This document shows positions 25,797 through 35,364 of a stretch of DNA of 64,000 nt, one piece after another. Source of the stretch: Bacteroidia bacterium (GTDB taxonomy: Bacteria; Bacteroidota; Bacteroidia; UKL13-3); the NCBI GenBank assembly GCA_025454875.1, contig JALONP010000012.1, positions 1 to 64,000 of the forward strand, written 5' to 3'. Under the pieces are notes generated by a model. It made no database searches. It was not told the origin of the DNA and was given only the letters and a program-made list of their open reading frames with translations. Both the position numbers and the translations under genes were made by a program. Each line of letters opens with the position of its first letter. The stretch's first letter is position 1.

Positions 25797-27305
25797 TCAG
25801 TTTTGTTGGTCGAAAATAGGATTTTTTGCAACAGCAGCAAACCGGCTTTGGGTCCATTTGGTAAAATTTCGCATTTGGGTTTCGGTTAATTGTTCATTTT
25901 TATGTAGGCTAATTTCTTCTAAATCAATTGTGCACCCGAGTAAATCCGCTGTTTGGTGCAGCCATTTTTGAAAATGTCCTTTGCCCCAAATCAATTCGGA
26001 AAAGTAGGTGGCAAATGAAATTCCGCTTACTTCTTCGAGCAAGTTTTGGTAATCACTTTCTGTGTATCCTTTTCCGTGTTTGGCAAATCGTTCGTATAAT
26101 GCCCGCATCACAGTGTCGAGCGATTTTGTTCCATTGGTATGGTGTATAATCAATGCATCAGCAACCCAAGCGGCTAACATGCCTTCTATGTAAATAGATA
26201 CTTTACGACCTGGGATGCCTACAGTATAACCATCTAGCCATGTATCGAATGATGATTCGGCAAGTGAGTAATTGTTTCTTCCCAAATTGGTACAATGCCT
26301 TTTGAGGTCACTTTCAAAGCTGCTCTTGTATTCTTCCCAATTCCAAACGCCTGCTGTTAGCAGCAGTAAATCTCCATAATAAGTTGTAATTCCTTCGTAA
26401 ACGTATCCAAGTGTGGAGTAGTTTTCTTTCGTAAAATCATAAGGCAACATGTCTGCAGGTCTAATCCGTTTGATATTCCACAAATGAAACAACTCATGCG
26501 AACTAATGGCAATAAATGAACGGTAAAAATCTGGATCTTCCCAATCTGAATCTGGTCCAATAGTAATTACTGTAGAGTCGGCATGCTCCACACCATGCCT
26601 GAATGTGGTAGGTAAAATATGGTATAAAAAATGGTAATTTTCACAAGGGAAATCACCAAAGATAGCAATCTGTTCTTGGGCATACCGAATGGTATCATCT
26701 ACTAAACGGTTGGTAAAAGGACACGGTTTACCTTGAAACCAAAAATGCAACTGAGCCTCTTGGCGTCCGTTTAGCTGAGGTTTGATGGCAACAACATGAT
26801 GGGTCATATTTTTGCTGGCAATCCACGGGCTGTCTGCCAATTGATCAAAATTTTGAGCAACTAATGTGAGGTTTTGATGAGGTAGTTGGCAAGCAATTGT
26901 ATATGTTTCAGGCAATTCAAGTTTGACTTCATAGGACTCATCTATTCTTCCTTCAACATAAAGCAAACAATTTACCGGATTTACATACATCATTTCATTC
27001 AAAACATAACTGGCACCTGCATCGTATTGATTGGCATAATACTCATAGCTGATAAGTACTTTTCGAATATTTGCAGTTTGAATTTCCCAACGGTCTTTGG
27101 TTATTTTTTGATATGGCAGGTGGTTCCCTTGTTCATCTGTAATGCTTAACGAACGAATGTTTTTAGCATAGTTTTGCAATTCGTACCTGCCCGGTCGCCA
27201 TGATGGAAGTTGTACCACAATGGAATTTTGATGAATATTGGGGATGGTAAAAACCAAGTTTAAAAAATGCGGTTCATTTTGGTTAATGGCAATGGTATAG
27301 TTCAT
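25797..27305 (-). CDS. M61-family glycyl aminopeptidase-like protease
   Basis: About 502 residues from the ATG at 27305. The longer ORF-track start (27485) adds 60 residues that merely overlap the TIGR02757 gene. Zinc motif SHELFHLWNIKRIRP (HExxH with the M61-specific continuation) lies near residue ~260. An upstream HGVEHADSTVI and downstream YEGITTYYGD fit the family. The N-terminal β-rich domain (LVFTIPN...WRPGRYELQNYAKNI) is also typical. Most M61 members carry a C-terminal PDZ domain; here the protein stops soon after the catalytic domain and no PDZ is visible. No signal peptide, so it is presumably cytosolic. Confidence 0.88.
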   Translation of the reverse strand: MNYTIAINQNEPHFLNLVFTIPNIHQNSIVVQLPSWRPGRYELQNYAKNIRSLSITDEQGNHLPYQKITKDRWEIQTANIRKVLISYEYYANQYDAGASYVLNEMMYVNPVNCLLYVEGRIDESYEVKLELPETYTIACQLPHQNLTLVAQNFDQLADSPWIASKNMTHHVVAIKPQLNGRQEAQLHFWFQGKPCPFTNRLVDDTIRYAQEQIAIFGDFPCENYHFLYHILPTTFRHGVEHADSTVITIGPDSDWEDPDFYRSFIAISSHELFHLWNIKRIRPADMLPYDFTKENYSTLGYVYEGITTYYGDLLLLTAGVWNWEEYKSSFESDLKRHCTNLGRNNYSLAESSFDTWLDGYTVGIPGRKVSIYIEGMLAAWVADALIIHHTNGTKSLDTVMRALYERFAKHGKGYTESDYQNLLEEVSGISFATYFSELIWGKGHFQKWLHQTADLLGCTIDLEEISLHKNEQLTETQMRNFTKWTQSRFAAVAKNPIFDQQN

Positions 27306-27307
27306 AG

Positions 27308-28075
27308 TTAGATTGCTTTGTTTACACTGAGGCCAAATAAGGCAAAATCGTATTTTACTGGATCTTTTGGGTCTAATTTTCTTAAGTTCTGGGTAAGTTC
27401 GAGAGCCGCCTTCCAGTCGCTTTGTTTGCGTGTTAACAATCCAAGTTTTAGTGCTGTACGTTGCACGTGTAAGTCGAGCGGGCAAATAAGCTGAGCTGGG
27501 TTAATCTGCTTCCAAATACCAAAATCAACCCCGCTGTTGGAGTTGCGCACCATCCATCGTAGATACATGTTTATTCGTTTGCAAGCCGAATGTTGGATGG
27601 GTGAGGCTATATGCTTATATGTTCGTTTGGGTACATGTGGTAAACTAAAAAACGCTGAACGAAATGCATTCAATCCATGTTCAACTGTTTCATGTTCCGG
27701 TTTTACTCCCAATAAGAAAGCTGTTTCGAGGGAATGGTGTTTACCATACCAATGTTTTAAAAAAGATACCATGTACAACAAGTCAGTATCATTAAACGTG
27801 CGGTGGGCGAAACCTTCAAGTTGTTTTAAGTCAGTATCCGATGATTGGGTAATAAATTGATGCGGATTTCCATCCATGCGGTGGATGAGTTCGGTGCATT
27901 TTTGCAAAATGGTATTGCGGTTTCCCCAAGCAAAAAGTGCAGCAAACAATCCTGCTATTTCAATATTGGGTTTGTCTTGAAATCGGTGCGGAATGGCAAT
28001 CGGATCCGTGGCAATAAAACTTGGTTGGTTGTATTTGCGAACCATCGCATTTAAAAATGTACGGTTAGCCTCCAT
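27308..28075 (-). CDS. TIGR02757 (DUF2400) family protein
   Basis: 255 residues. The N-terminal DPIAIPHRFQDKPNIEIAGLFAALFAWGNR and central RINMYLRWMVRN..GVDFGIWK..LICPLDLHV match the family as I recall it. It is a widespread uncharacterised protein of Bacteroidota and some Proteobacteria whose fold resembles helix-hairpin-helix DNA glycosylases (known only by similarity). No membrane segments. The M61 gene begins 2 nt downstream and korB ends 21 nt upstream, so it appears to be part of the same transcript. Confidence 0.85.
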   Translation of the reverse strand: MEANRTFLNAMVRKYNQPSFIATDPIAIPHRFQDKPNIEIAGLFAALFAWGNRNTILQKCTELIHRMDGNPHQFITQSSDTDLKQLEGFAHRTFNDTDLLYMVSFLKHWYGKHHSLETAFLLGVKPEHETVEHGLNAFRSAFFSLPHVPKRTYKHIASPIQHSACKRINMYLRWMVRNSNSGVDFGIWKQINPAQLICPLDLHVQRTALKLGLLTRKQSDWKAALELTQNLRKLDPKDPVKYDFALFGLSVNKAI

Positions 28076-28096
28076 GGTAATTGTTAATCAAACAAG

Positions 28097-29122
28097 TTAG
28101 TTTACCACCCACGTTTCACGCCCAGCAATCAACTTATCCAAATCTCCTGCGCCATAACTTTCAATGGCGTGGTTTATCTGGTTGTTGAATAATTCATCAA
28201 ACGTTGCTTTGTTGTTATTTACATAAAACACCCCAAACGGGCGAGGGAAATGTCCATCCACACTTGGGTCGTCATAAAAACGAGAGAGGATGGTAGCCTT
28301 TACTAAATCTGTTTCATCATGAATCCACAAATCATTTGCCGACACATCCGATAAATTTACAATAATTGGTTTGAAACCATCAAGTTTAATTCCTTTATCG
28401 TTGTTCTCACCAAACACAAGAGGTTTGCCATGTTCCATCATTAAGGTTTCTTGTTTCTTGGTTCCCTTTTCGGTAAATATTTCAAAGGCACCATCATTAA
28501 ACACATTGCAGTTTTGGTAAATTTCAACAAGTGATGTTCCCTTGTGTTCATAGCCTCTTTTGATTACTGCTTGTTGGTGTTTAGGATCACGGTCCATGGT
28601 GCGTGCCACAAATGTAGCATCGGCACCAAGGCATAAAGCAATTGGGTTAAATGGATAATCAACTGATCCCATTGGAGTTGATTTGGTAATCTTTCCTTGC
28701 TCTGAAGTAGGAGAGTATTGTCCTTTGGTTAAGCCATAAATTTGGTTGTTAAACAACAACACATTCAAGTCGGGGTTTCTGCGTAGCATGTGAATAAAAT
28801 GGTTTCCGCCAATACTCATGCTGTCGCCATCACCTGTGATAACCCAAACAGATAAGTCAGGACGGGTAGCTTTTAGCCCTGTTGCAATAGCAGTTGCCCT
28901 GCCATGAATAGAGTGCATGCCAAACGTATCCATATAATAAGGGAAACGCGAGGAGCAGCCAATACCTGAAATAAAAACAAACTCTTCTTTTGGTCTACCC
29001 AAGTCAGGTAATACTGTTTGTACTTGTTTTAATATACTGTAATCGCCACAACCAGGGCACCAGCGCACCTCTTGATCTGAAGCGAAATCTTTAGATGTTA
29101 ATTTATCGATAGCTATTGTCAT
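28097..29122 (-). CDS. korB: 2-oxoacid:ferredoxin oxidoreductase, beta subunit
   Basis: 341 residues. Binds thiamine diphosphate: [13 protein letters not shown] at the N-terminus, then [24 protein letters not shown], and the TPP/Mg motif [20 protein letters not shown]. With KorA it catalyses CoA-dependent oxidative decarboxylation of 2-oxoglutarate or a related 2-oxoacid, reducing ferredoxin. In Bacteroidota this pair commonly replaces the 2-oxoglutarate dehydrogenase complex. It is separated from korA by an inserted four-helix-bundle gene. Confidence 0.93.
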   Translation of the reverse strand: MTIAIDKLTSKDFASDQEVRWCPGCGDYSILKQVQTVLPDLGRPKEEFVFISGIGCSSRFPYYMDTFGMHSIHGRATAIATGLKATRPDLSVWVITGDGDSMSIGGNHFIHMLRRNPDLNVLLFNNQIYGLTKGQYSPTSEQGKITKSTPMGSVDYPFNPIALCLGADATFVARTMDRDPKHQQAVIKRGYEHKGTSLVEIYQNCNVFNDGAFEIFTEKGTKKQETLMMEHGKPLVFGENNDKGIKLDGFKPIIVNLSDVSANDLWIHDETDLVKATILSRFYDDPSVDGHFPRPFGVFYVNNNKATFDELFNNQINHAIESYGAGDLDKLIAGRETWVVN

Positions 29123-29137
29123 AAATGATAATTTTAA

Positions 29138-29165
29138 GAGTGTTTAGTTTTGAGTGTTTAGTTTT
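29138..29165. repeat. 14-bp direct repeat flanking the four-helix-bundle gene
   Basis: gagtgtttagtttt occurs twice in succession (29138-29151 and 29152-29165). A related motif in inverted orientation (ctcaacactaaaaacttaac) lies at 29538-29557, at the other end of the gene and next to the korA stop. Together they bracket the inserted gene. Confidence 0.6.
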
Positions 29166-29535
29166 AAGTAGATTTATCCTTTGAGTTATTTACTTGAGCT
29201 GTTTTTACAATTGCTGTGAGCATTCTAATCAACTAATCAACCTTATCAAGATAATTATGATAATTGAATACTACAATTTGACTCTTGTCTAAAAGCATCA
29301 ACCAATAACGCGCTTCTCTTGCTTCTTTTGAAGCTATTGACATCTTATAAACAAAATCGGGCTTTGAAAATGCGGCACCAGCCTCGTTGATATTCGCTCC
29401 AATACTGGTAGCGCTTTTCAACAATTGTTTTGAAATCACATACTCCTTTTCATTTAAAAGAACTTTGTATAGGTTGATCATATCAAGCGAAAAGTTAAAG
29501 CTCTTCTCCAGTACCGTTTCATTTTGAGGTGACAT
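29164..29535 (-). pseudogene. Four-helix-bundle (S23/avd-like) protein with an in-frame amber codon
   Basis: The listed ORF (29233-29535, 100 residues) starts MSPQNETVLEKSFNFSLDMINLYK and contains SIGANINEAGAAFSKPDFVYKMSIASKEAREARYWL, diagnostic of the 23S-intervening-sequence/four-helix-bundle family. It stops at TAG after DKVD. Reading on in the same frame gives LIRMLTAIVKTAQVNNSKD and a TAA at 29164, which is the usual family C-terminus, so about 22 residues of helix 4 are cut off by one codon. The truncated 100-residue form may still be made. It is unrelated to 2-oxoacid metabolism and sits between korA and korB, flanked by short repeats, so it looks like an insertion. Confidence 0.75.
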
Positions 29536-29552
29536 AACTCAACACTAAAAAC

Positions 29553-31397
29553 TTAACATTTCGTTTTAATATATTCCACCACCTCACTTGCCATAAATGG
29601 TTGTCCTTGAATTTTGTTATATGCAATGGCATCTACAAAATATTTATCACGAATAATTTTGACCAATTGTCCGTTGTTTAGTTCAGGTACAACTACTGTT
29701 TTAAACTTGCTCATCAGTTCGCCCAAATTTTTAGGAAATGGACTTAAGTACCGAACATGCGCATGTGATACTTTATAGCCTTGTTCAATCAAATCAAGCG
29801 TGGCGGTTTTTAATGCGCCATACGTTCCCCCCCAACCCAAAATTAACAAATCGCCAGATTCAGCACCATTATCAATGGTTTGCTCTGGAATATAATTGGC
29901 AACTAAATCTACTTTTTCCTGACGCAATTTCACCATCAATTCATGGTTATCTGGGTCATACGAAATATTGCCCGTAATGTTCTGTTTTTCTAATCCACCA
30001 ATACGGTGCTCCAAGCCTTTGGTACCTGGAACAGCCCATGGGCGCGACAGTTTTTCATCGCGTAAATAGGGCATAAACTTATCATCGCTTGCTTTGCGTT
30101 CTTTAGCAAATGCTACGTTAATTGGTTCGAGTGAATCAGCATTTGGAAACTTCCAAGGTTCAGCTCCATTGGCAATGTATCCATCACTTAAAAAGAAAAC
30201 TGGAATCATGTGCTGTAAAGCAATGCGGCATGCCTCGTAAGCCATATGAAAACAATCGGCAGGCGATTGAGCTGCAACAATTACAACTGGACACTCGCCA
30301 TTTCGACCATAATACGATTGCAACAAATCCGCCTGTTCTGTTTTTGTAGGCAAACCTGTGCTTGGTCCGGCACGTTGAATATTTACCACAACCAATGGCA
30401 ATTCCAACATGGTAGCCAAACCAATGGCTTCCGTTTTGAGTGCAATCCCTGGCCCTGATGATCCAGTAATGGCTAAATGCCCACCAAAAGCAGCGCCTAT
30501 TGCTGAGCAAATACCTGCAATTTCATCTTCAGCTTGGAATGTTTTGATATTGAAGTTTTTGTATTTTGATAACTCGTGTAATACATCTGATGCAGGTGTA
30601 ATTGGGTATGTTCCATAAAACAATGGTAAGGTTGATTTTACAGAAGCTGCAATCAATCCATAAGCTGCCGCTTGGTTCCCCATGATGCTTCGGTATACAC
30701 CAGGTTCCATTTTGGCAGGTGCAACATTGTATCGTTGTGCAAACATTTCGGTGGTTTCGCCATAAGCCCAACCTGCTTTTAATACTTTAATATTTGCATC
30801 GGCAACCGCTTGATTTTTTTTGAATTTACTTTCGATAAAAGCAACCGTGTTTTCAATTGGGCGATGGTACATCCAGTACAATAAACCAAGAACAAACATG
30901 TTTTTACAACGGTCTATTTCTTTGGTTCCTAATCCACTGTCGGCAAGCGCTGCGCGGGTAATTTTGGTTACATCAATTTCTTTAACATCGTAGGCCGCAA
31001 GGCTTCCATCTTTTAATGGGTTTTTATCTTCAGGCACGTTGGCCAAGCGCATATTTTTGGCATCAAACCCATCAGTATTGGCAATAATAACACCACCTGT
31101 TTTGAGGCCTTTTAAATTGGCTTTTAATGCGGCCACGTTCATTGCTACCAATACATCACTTTGGTCTCCTGGAGTGTGTATTCGAGTAGATCCAAAATGA
31201 ATTTGATAACCCGAAACGCCTGCCAATGTTCCGATTGGGGCCCTGATTTCGGCAGGAAAATCAGGGAATGTGGCTAAATCGTTTCCATGCAATGCGGTAG
31301 CGTTGGTAAATTGGGTACCTGTTAATTGCATCCCATCCCCAGAGTCGCCCGCAAACCTTATGACTACCGATTGAACGGTGGTTTCTGTTGTGCTCAT
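29553..31397 (-). CDS. korA: 2-oxoacid:ferredoxin oxidoreductase, fused gamma-alpha subunit
   Basis: About 614 residues from the ATG at 31397; the track start is a TTG three codons earlier. The N-terminal gamma domain (VVIRFAGDSGDGMQLTGTQFTNA) is fused to the alpha domain, which begins near residue ~220 with GTYPITPASDVLHEL and includes FQAEDEIAGICSAIGAAFGG and TGSSGPGIALKTEAIG. The gamma-alpha fusion is the normal arrangement in Bacteroidota KorA. It forms the enzyme with KorB. It is first in a minus-strand run of six closely spaced genes. Confidence 0.94.
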   Translation of the reverse strand: MSTTETTVQSVVIRFAGDSGDGMQLTGTQFTNATALHGNDLATFPDFPAEIRAPIGTLAGVSGYQIHFGSTRIHTPGDQSDVLVAMNVAALKANLKGLKTGGVIIANTDGFDAKNMRLANVPEDKNPLKDGSLAAYDVKEIDVTKITRAALADSGLGTKEIDRCKNMFVLGLLYWMYHRPIENTVAFIESKFKKNQAVADANIKVLKAGWAYGETTEMFAQRYNVAPAKMEPGVYRSIMGNQAAAYGLIAASVKSTLPLFYGTYPITPASDVLHELSKYKNFNIKTFQAEDEIAGICSAIGAAFGGHLAITGSSGPGIALKTEAIGLATMLELPLVVVNIQRAGPSTGLPTKTEQADLLQSYYGRNGECPVVIVAAQSPADCFHMAYEACRIALQHMIPVFFLSDGYIANGAEPWKFPNADSLEPINVAFAKERKASDDKFMPYLRDEKLSRPWAVPGTKGLEHRIGGLEKQNITGNISYDPDNHELMVKLRQEKVDLVANYIPEQTIDNGAESGDLLILGWGGTYGALKTATLDLIEQGYKVSHAHVRYLSPFPKNLGELMSKFKTVVVPELNNGQLVKIIRDKYFVDAIAYNKIQGQPFMASEVVEYIKTKC

Positions 31398-31579
31398 TGA
31401 TTCCAATTAATAAAGGTTCGAATGTACAATTAATCAACTGAAAAACTAATATGTGTTAGGGTAATGAATTGAAAATCAATTTATCTTATTTGGAAATATC
31501 TTCAACCATTTTTTAAATTGGTCAAACAAAACATACCTGCATGTGTTTTCAAATTTTATCAATATATAAATGCCTGATT

Positions 31580-31909
31580 ATGGAACAACAAGTTGATGTT
31601 TTTGTTAAAAGGGTTTTTGATCAAGGGTTGAGTGAAGAACAGCTAAAGGCAGAATTGGCTCGTATTGGAATAGAAGAAACACGAATGGATGAATGGCTGC
31701 GTACTTGGCGGAATTTAAAGTATGAGCGCATGCGAAGCCGAGGATTTAAATGCCTTGCACTTGGTGCTATGCTGTGTTTAAGTGGTTGTTTGTTTACGTT
31801 TCTGCAAAATGATTATTCTGCTGTGTATGCCGGATTTACACTTTACGGCATGACCATAACTGGCACTGTTTTAGTGTTGGCCGGCTTGGCAATGGTACTT
31901 GGGTTATAA
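31580..31909 (+). CDS. Small two-helix membrane protein, unknown
   Basis: 109 residues from the ATG at 31580 (the track start at 31541 adds 13 poorly supported residues). A soluble helical N-terminus (VDVFVKRVFDQGLSEEQLKAELARIGI..DEWLRTWR) looks like a small helical domain. Two hydrophobic segments follow: CLALGAMLCLSGCLFTFLQ and GFTLYGMTITGTVLVLAGLAMVLG. I do not recognise it. It lies 50 nt before the asparaginase-like gene on the same strand. Confidence 0.6.
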   Translation: MEQQVDVFVKRVFDQGLSEEQLKAELARIGIEETRMDEWLRTWRNLKYERMRSRGFKCLALGAMLCLSGCLFTFLQNDYSAVYAGFTLYGMTITGTVLVLAGLAMVLGL

Positions 31910-31946
31910 ATTTTAACCAACAAGGTACAAGATTGGTCATATCCAA

Positions 31947-31954
31947 TATATTTG
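31947..31954 (+). promoter_or_regulatory. Putative -7 box of the asparaginase-gmd-fcl operon
   Basis: TATATTTG fits TAnnTTTG and ends only 4 nt before the ATG at 31959, implying a very short or absent 5' leader. No TTG at a good distance. Confidence 0.35.
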
Positions 31955-31958
31955 TGCC

Positions 31959-32450
31959 ATGAGCACAGTTCGCATTTTTGTTACCGGAGGCACATTTGAT
32001 AAAGAATACAATGAGCTAAATGGGCAGTTGTATTTTAAGGATACCCATATTCAAGAAATTTTAAAATTAGGTAGGTGCAAGGTGGATACCAGCGTACGCA
32101 CGTTGATGTTGGTTGATAGTTTGGAAATGACAGAAGCGGATCGTACCATTATTTTAGAGAGCTGTAAGCGTGCCGAAGAAAACCGAATTGTAATTACACA
32201 TGGAACCGATACCATGACCCAAACTGCAAAAAGGTTAGCCGAAGAAGTAAAAGACAAAACCATTGTGATTACAGGTGCAATGATTCCGTATAAGTTTGGA
32301 TCAAGCGATGGTTTGTTTAATTTGGGAAGTGCATTGGCCTTTGCGCAAACGCTGCCTTCTGGGGTTTATGTGGCCATGAACGGCCGCTATTTTACTTGGG
32401 ACAATGTGAAAAAAAACAGGAAAACGGGTTTTTTTGAAGAACAATATTGA
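31959..32450 (+). CDS. Stand-alone asparaginase N-terminal domain protein
   Basis: 163 residues. [16 protein letters not shown] carries the first catalytic Thr motif (TGGT), and [17 protein letters not shown] carries the second (HGTDT). Both active-site threonine motifs of L-asparaginases are therefore present, with [19 protein letters not shown] following. The C-terminal half of a normal ~330-residue asparaginase is absent and the gene ends naturally, just before gmd. Short proteins of this type exist as a subfamily; whether they hydrolyse Asn is not known to me. It abuts gmd with 2 nt between stop and start. Confidence 0.82.
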   Translation: MSTVRIFVTGGTFDKEYNELNGQLYFKDTHIQEILKLGRCKVDTSVRTLMLVDSLEMTEADRTIILESCKRAEENRIVITHGTDTMTQTAKRLAEEVKDKTIVITGAMIPYKFGSSDGLFNLGSALAFAQTLPSGVYVAMNGRYFTWDNVKKNRKTGFFEEQY

Positions 32451-32452
32451 GC

Positions 32453-33589
32453 ATGAAAAAAGCTTTAATTACTGGCATTACAGGACAAGATGGATCCTAC
32501 TTGGCTGAGTTCTTGTTGAGCAAAGGATACTTAGTACATGGCATCAAACGCAGAAGTTCGTTGTTCAATACTGATCGAATTGACCATTTGTACCAAGATC
32601 CGCATGAACACAATTTGCGTTTGAAATTGCATTATGGCGACTTAACCGATGCTTCTAATCTTATTCGGATTATTCAAGAAACACAGCCTGATGAAATTTA
32701 CAATCTTGCAGCAATGAGTCATGTGCAAGTAAGTTTTGAAACACCTGAATATACTGCTAATGCCGATGCTTTGGGCACGTTACGCTTGCTTGAGGCTATT
32801 CGTATTTGTGGATTGACAAATCAAACCAAATTTTACCAAGCGTCTTCTTCTGAGTTGTACGGGCAAGTTACCCATACACCGCAAACTGAGGCTACGCCAT
32901 TTTATCCACGCTCACCTTATGCCGCAGCAAAATTGTACGCCTATTGGATTACCGTTAATTACCGCGAAGCTTATGGCATGTTCGCTTGTAACGGAATTTT
33001 ATTTAACCATGAAAGTCCTGTTAGGGGCGAGACATTTGTGACACGTAAAATTACCAGAGCTGCGGCCAAAATTGCATTAGGTATGCAAGACAAACTGTAT
33101 CTAGGCAATTTAAATGCACAACGTGATTGGGGCCATGCAAAAGATTATGTAGAGGCAATGTATTTAATGATGCAGCAGCAAACGCCAACTGACTATGTAA
33201 TTGCTACGGGAGTGAGTACATCTGTTCGCGATTTTGCGCTGATGGCTTTTGCCGAATTAGGGATTGAACTCGCCTTTTCGGGATCGCTCGAAAATGAAAC
33301 AGCGCGTATCAGTCTCATTGACCAAACCAAAATGAAACAGCTGGGATTGAATCCTGAATTGGTTAAAGTGGGGCAAGAAGTAATCGCTGTGGATCCTCGT
33401 TATTATAGACCTGCAGAAGTGCAAACCTTGGTTGGTGATGCCAGTAAAGCTCGCACTCAGTTAAACTGGAAGCCTAAATATGCATTGGCAGACCTTGTTC
33501 GCGAAATGCAAGCAAGTGATTTGATGCTGATGAAAAAGGAAAAACACTTAAAAGACTCTGGCTACAATACCTTAAATAATTTTGAGTAA
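32453..33589 (+). CDS. gmd: GDP-mannose 4,6-dehydratase
   Basis: 378 residues from the ATG at 32453; the track start is a TTG two codons earlier. Converts GDP-D-mannose to GDP-4-keto-6-deoxymannose. Extended SDR fold: [15 protein letters not shown] for NADP binding, [10 protein letters not shown], the active site [24 protein letters not shown] with Tyr-x3-Lys, and [16 protein letters not shown]. It precedes fcl, so the pair makes GDP-L-fucose for surface polysaccharide or glycoprotein modification. Confidence 0.96.
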   Translation: MKKALITGITGQDGSYLAEFLLSKGYLVHGIKRRSSLFNTDRIDHLYQDPHEHNLRLKLHYGDLTDASNLIRIIQETQPDEIYNLAAMSHVQVSFETPEYTANADALGTLRLLEAIRICGLTNQTKFYQASSSELYGQVTHTPQTEATPFYPRSPYAAAKLYAYWITVNYREAYGMFACNGILFNHESPVRGETFVTRKITRAAAKIALGMQDKLYLGNLNAQRDWGHAKDYVEAMYLMMQQQTPTDYVIATGVSTSVRDFALMAFAELGIELAFSGSLENETARISLIDQTKMKQLGLNPELVKVGQEVIAVDPRYYRPAEVQTLVGDASKARTQLNWKPKYALADLVREMQASDLMLMKKEKHLKDSGYNTLNNFE

Positions 33590-33592
33590 ACA

Positions 33593-34534
33593 TTGAAACC
33601 AACAGATCGTATTTATATAGCTGGTCATACCGGAATGGTGGGAAGTGCACTCGTACGCACATGGCAACAGGCTGGCTATAATGATATTATTACCCGCACA
33701 TCAACTGAGCTTGATCTAACAAATCAACAGGCTGTGGCGCAATTTTTTGAGCAAGAAAAACCCGATTATGTTTTAATGGCTGCTGCCAAGGTTGGAGGTA
33801 TCGAAGCAAACAGAATGGCATTAGCTGATTTCTTTTACCAAAACACAATGATGGCTACCAATACGATACACCAATCGTGGAAGCATGGTGTAAAAAAGCT
33901 ATTGTTTTTGGGGTCTTCATGTGTATATCCAAAATTTGCTTCTCAACCTATTCATGAAAGTGAATTGTTACAAGGAATGTTGGAGCCAACCAACGAGGCA
34001 TATGCACTGGCTAAAATTGCTGGGGTTAAAATGTGTTCGTATTACCGCAAACAATTTGGGTGTAATTTTATTGCTGCCATGCCTTGCAATTTATATGGTT
34101 ACGGAGATCGGTACGATGCTCAGTTGAGCCATGTGATACCAGCCATGATTTTAAAAATGCATAAGGCTAAGCAAGAAGGCGCAAAAGAGGTAACTTTGTG
34201 GGGCACAGGAACTCCTTTACGGGAGTTTTTATTTGTAGATGATCTTGCGTCTGCATGTTTGTTATTGATGCATTCTTACAACGATGATGAATGGATTAAC
34301 ATTGGTTCAGGTACAGAAATCGCTATTAAAGATTTGGCATTGATGGTGCAACATGCTGTTGGATTTACAGGTACTGTTACATTTGACCCAAACATGCCAG
34401 ATGGTACACCACGTAAAGTGCTGGATACTAAAAAACTTCGCGCCTTAGGATGGGAACCTCAGGTTTTATTATCTGACGGGTTGGCTAAAACCTATATTGA
34501 TTTCACTACACGTTTCACAAGCATCAATCATTAA
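33593..34534 (+). CDS. fcl: GDP-L-fucose synthase
   Basis: 313 residues. Epimerase/reductase that finishes GDP-L-fucose. IYIAGHTGMVGSALVR binds NADP, LFLGSSCVYPKFASQPI supplies the catalytic Ser/Cys region, and YALAKIAGVKMC has Tyr-x3-Lys. The start codon is TTG (33593): no ATG precedes the conserved nucleotide-binding motif and MKPTDRIYIAGH is the normal family beginning. It lies 3 nt after gmd. Confidence 0.95.
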   Translation: MKPTDRIYIAGHTGMVGSALVRTWQQAGYNDIITRTSTELDLTNQQAVAQFFEQEKPDYVLMAAAKVGGIEANRMALADFFYQNTMMATNTIHQSWKHGVKKLLFLGSSCVYPKFASQPIHESELLQGMLEPTNEAYALAKIAGVKMCSYYRKQFGCNFIAAMPCNLYGYGDRYDAQLSHVIPAMILKMHKAKQEGAKEVTLWGTGTPLREFLFVDDLASACLLLMHSYNDDEWINIGSGTEIAIKDLALMVQHAVGFTGTVTFDPNMPDGTPRKVLDTKKLRALGWEPQVLLSDGLAKTYIDFTTRFTSINH

Positions 34535-34536
34535 CC

Positions 34537-35364
34537 ATGAAGCAACAGCTTGCAATTGCCACCATGCATGGTAAGGAAAAAGCAATTGGCCCAGTTTGGG
34601 AACCACTTGGATTTGAAATGGTGTTGCCCGAATCTTTGAATACCGATTCATTTGGAACATTTACTGGCGAAATAGATCGCATATTATCGCCTTATGAAGC
34701 TGCCAAAGCAAAGTGTATTTCAGCAATCCAACAAACAGGAACAAGGTATGCCATAGCCAGTGAAGGTTCGTTTGGTCCCCATCCCCAATATTATTGGCTA
34801 CCAGCGGATGAAGAGTGGTTGGTTTGGTTTGATGCTCAAACACAACAAGAAATAAAGATCAAAGTAATTAGCACGGAAACCAATTTTGCTGCAAAAGCCT
34901 GTAATAGTATGGAAGAAGTAACTGCTTTTTGCAAGCAAGTTTTTTTTCCATCACATGCGCTTATTGCAAAACGTTCGCAAACCGATTTTCAAAATATGCA
35001 CAAAGGAATTACCTCGGGCGAGTTGTTGTTTGAGCTTGCATCTACATGGTTGCAGCAATTTGGAAGCATTTATTTGGAAACGGATATGCGTGCCATGTAC
35101 AATCCAATGCGAATGAGCGTAATTAAGCAAGCTGCAGAAAAATTGGCTAAAAAGTACCAATCAACTTGCACTGAGTGTGGCGCCCCAGGGTTTGATGTGA
35201 CACGTGTAATGACAGGTTTGCCTTGTGGTGCCTGCGCAACGCCAACTTCGCAAACGAGGGCTCATGTTTACATTTGTGGAAGTTGCGGTTATGAAACCAA
35301 AGTTGAATTCCCTTACGGCAAAAAGCAAGCTGACCCGCAGTTTTGCCCGTCATGCAATCCATAG
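34537..35364 (+). CDS. DUF6671-like protein with C-terminal zinc ribbons
   Basis: 275 residues, 2 nt after fcl. The N-terminal part (LAIATMHGKEKAIGPVWEPLGFE, then DRILSPYEAAKAKCISAI, and ASEGSFGPHP) matches what I recall of the DUF6671 family. The C-terminus has four CxxC pairs (CTECG, CGAC, CGSCG, CPSC), enough for two zinc ribbons. A segment ETDMRAMYNPMRMSVI sits before the first ribbon. No membrane segment. Function is unknown; the tight spacing to gmd-fcl argues for co-expression rather than a shared pathway. Confidence 0.75.
   Translation: MKQQLAIATMHGKEKAIGPVWEPLGFEMVLPESLNTDSFGTFTGEIDRILSPYEAAKAKCISAIQQTGTRYAIASEGSFGPHPQYYWLPADEEWLVWFDAQTQQEIKIKVISTETNFAAKACNSMEEVTAFCKQVFFPSHALIAKRSQTDFQNMHKGITSGELLFELASTWLQQFGSIYLETDMRAMYNPMRMSVIKQAAEKLAKKYQSTCTECGAPGFDVTRVMTGLPCGACATPTSQTRAHVYICGSCGYETKVEFPYGKKQADPQFCPSCNP

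Noticed and set aside
27306-27485. 60-residue N-terminal extension of the M61 gene in the ORF track
   Set aside because: It lies wholly within the TIGR02757 gene, and the family start fits the ATG at 27305.
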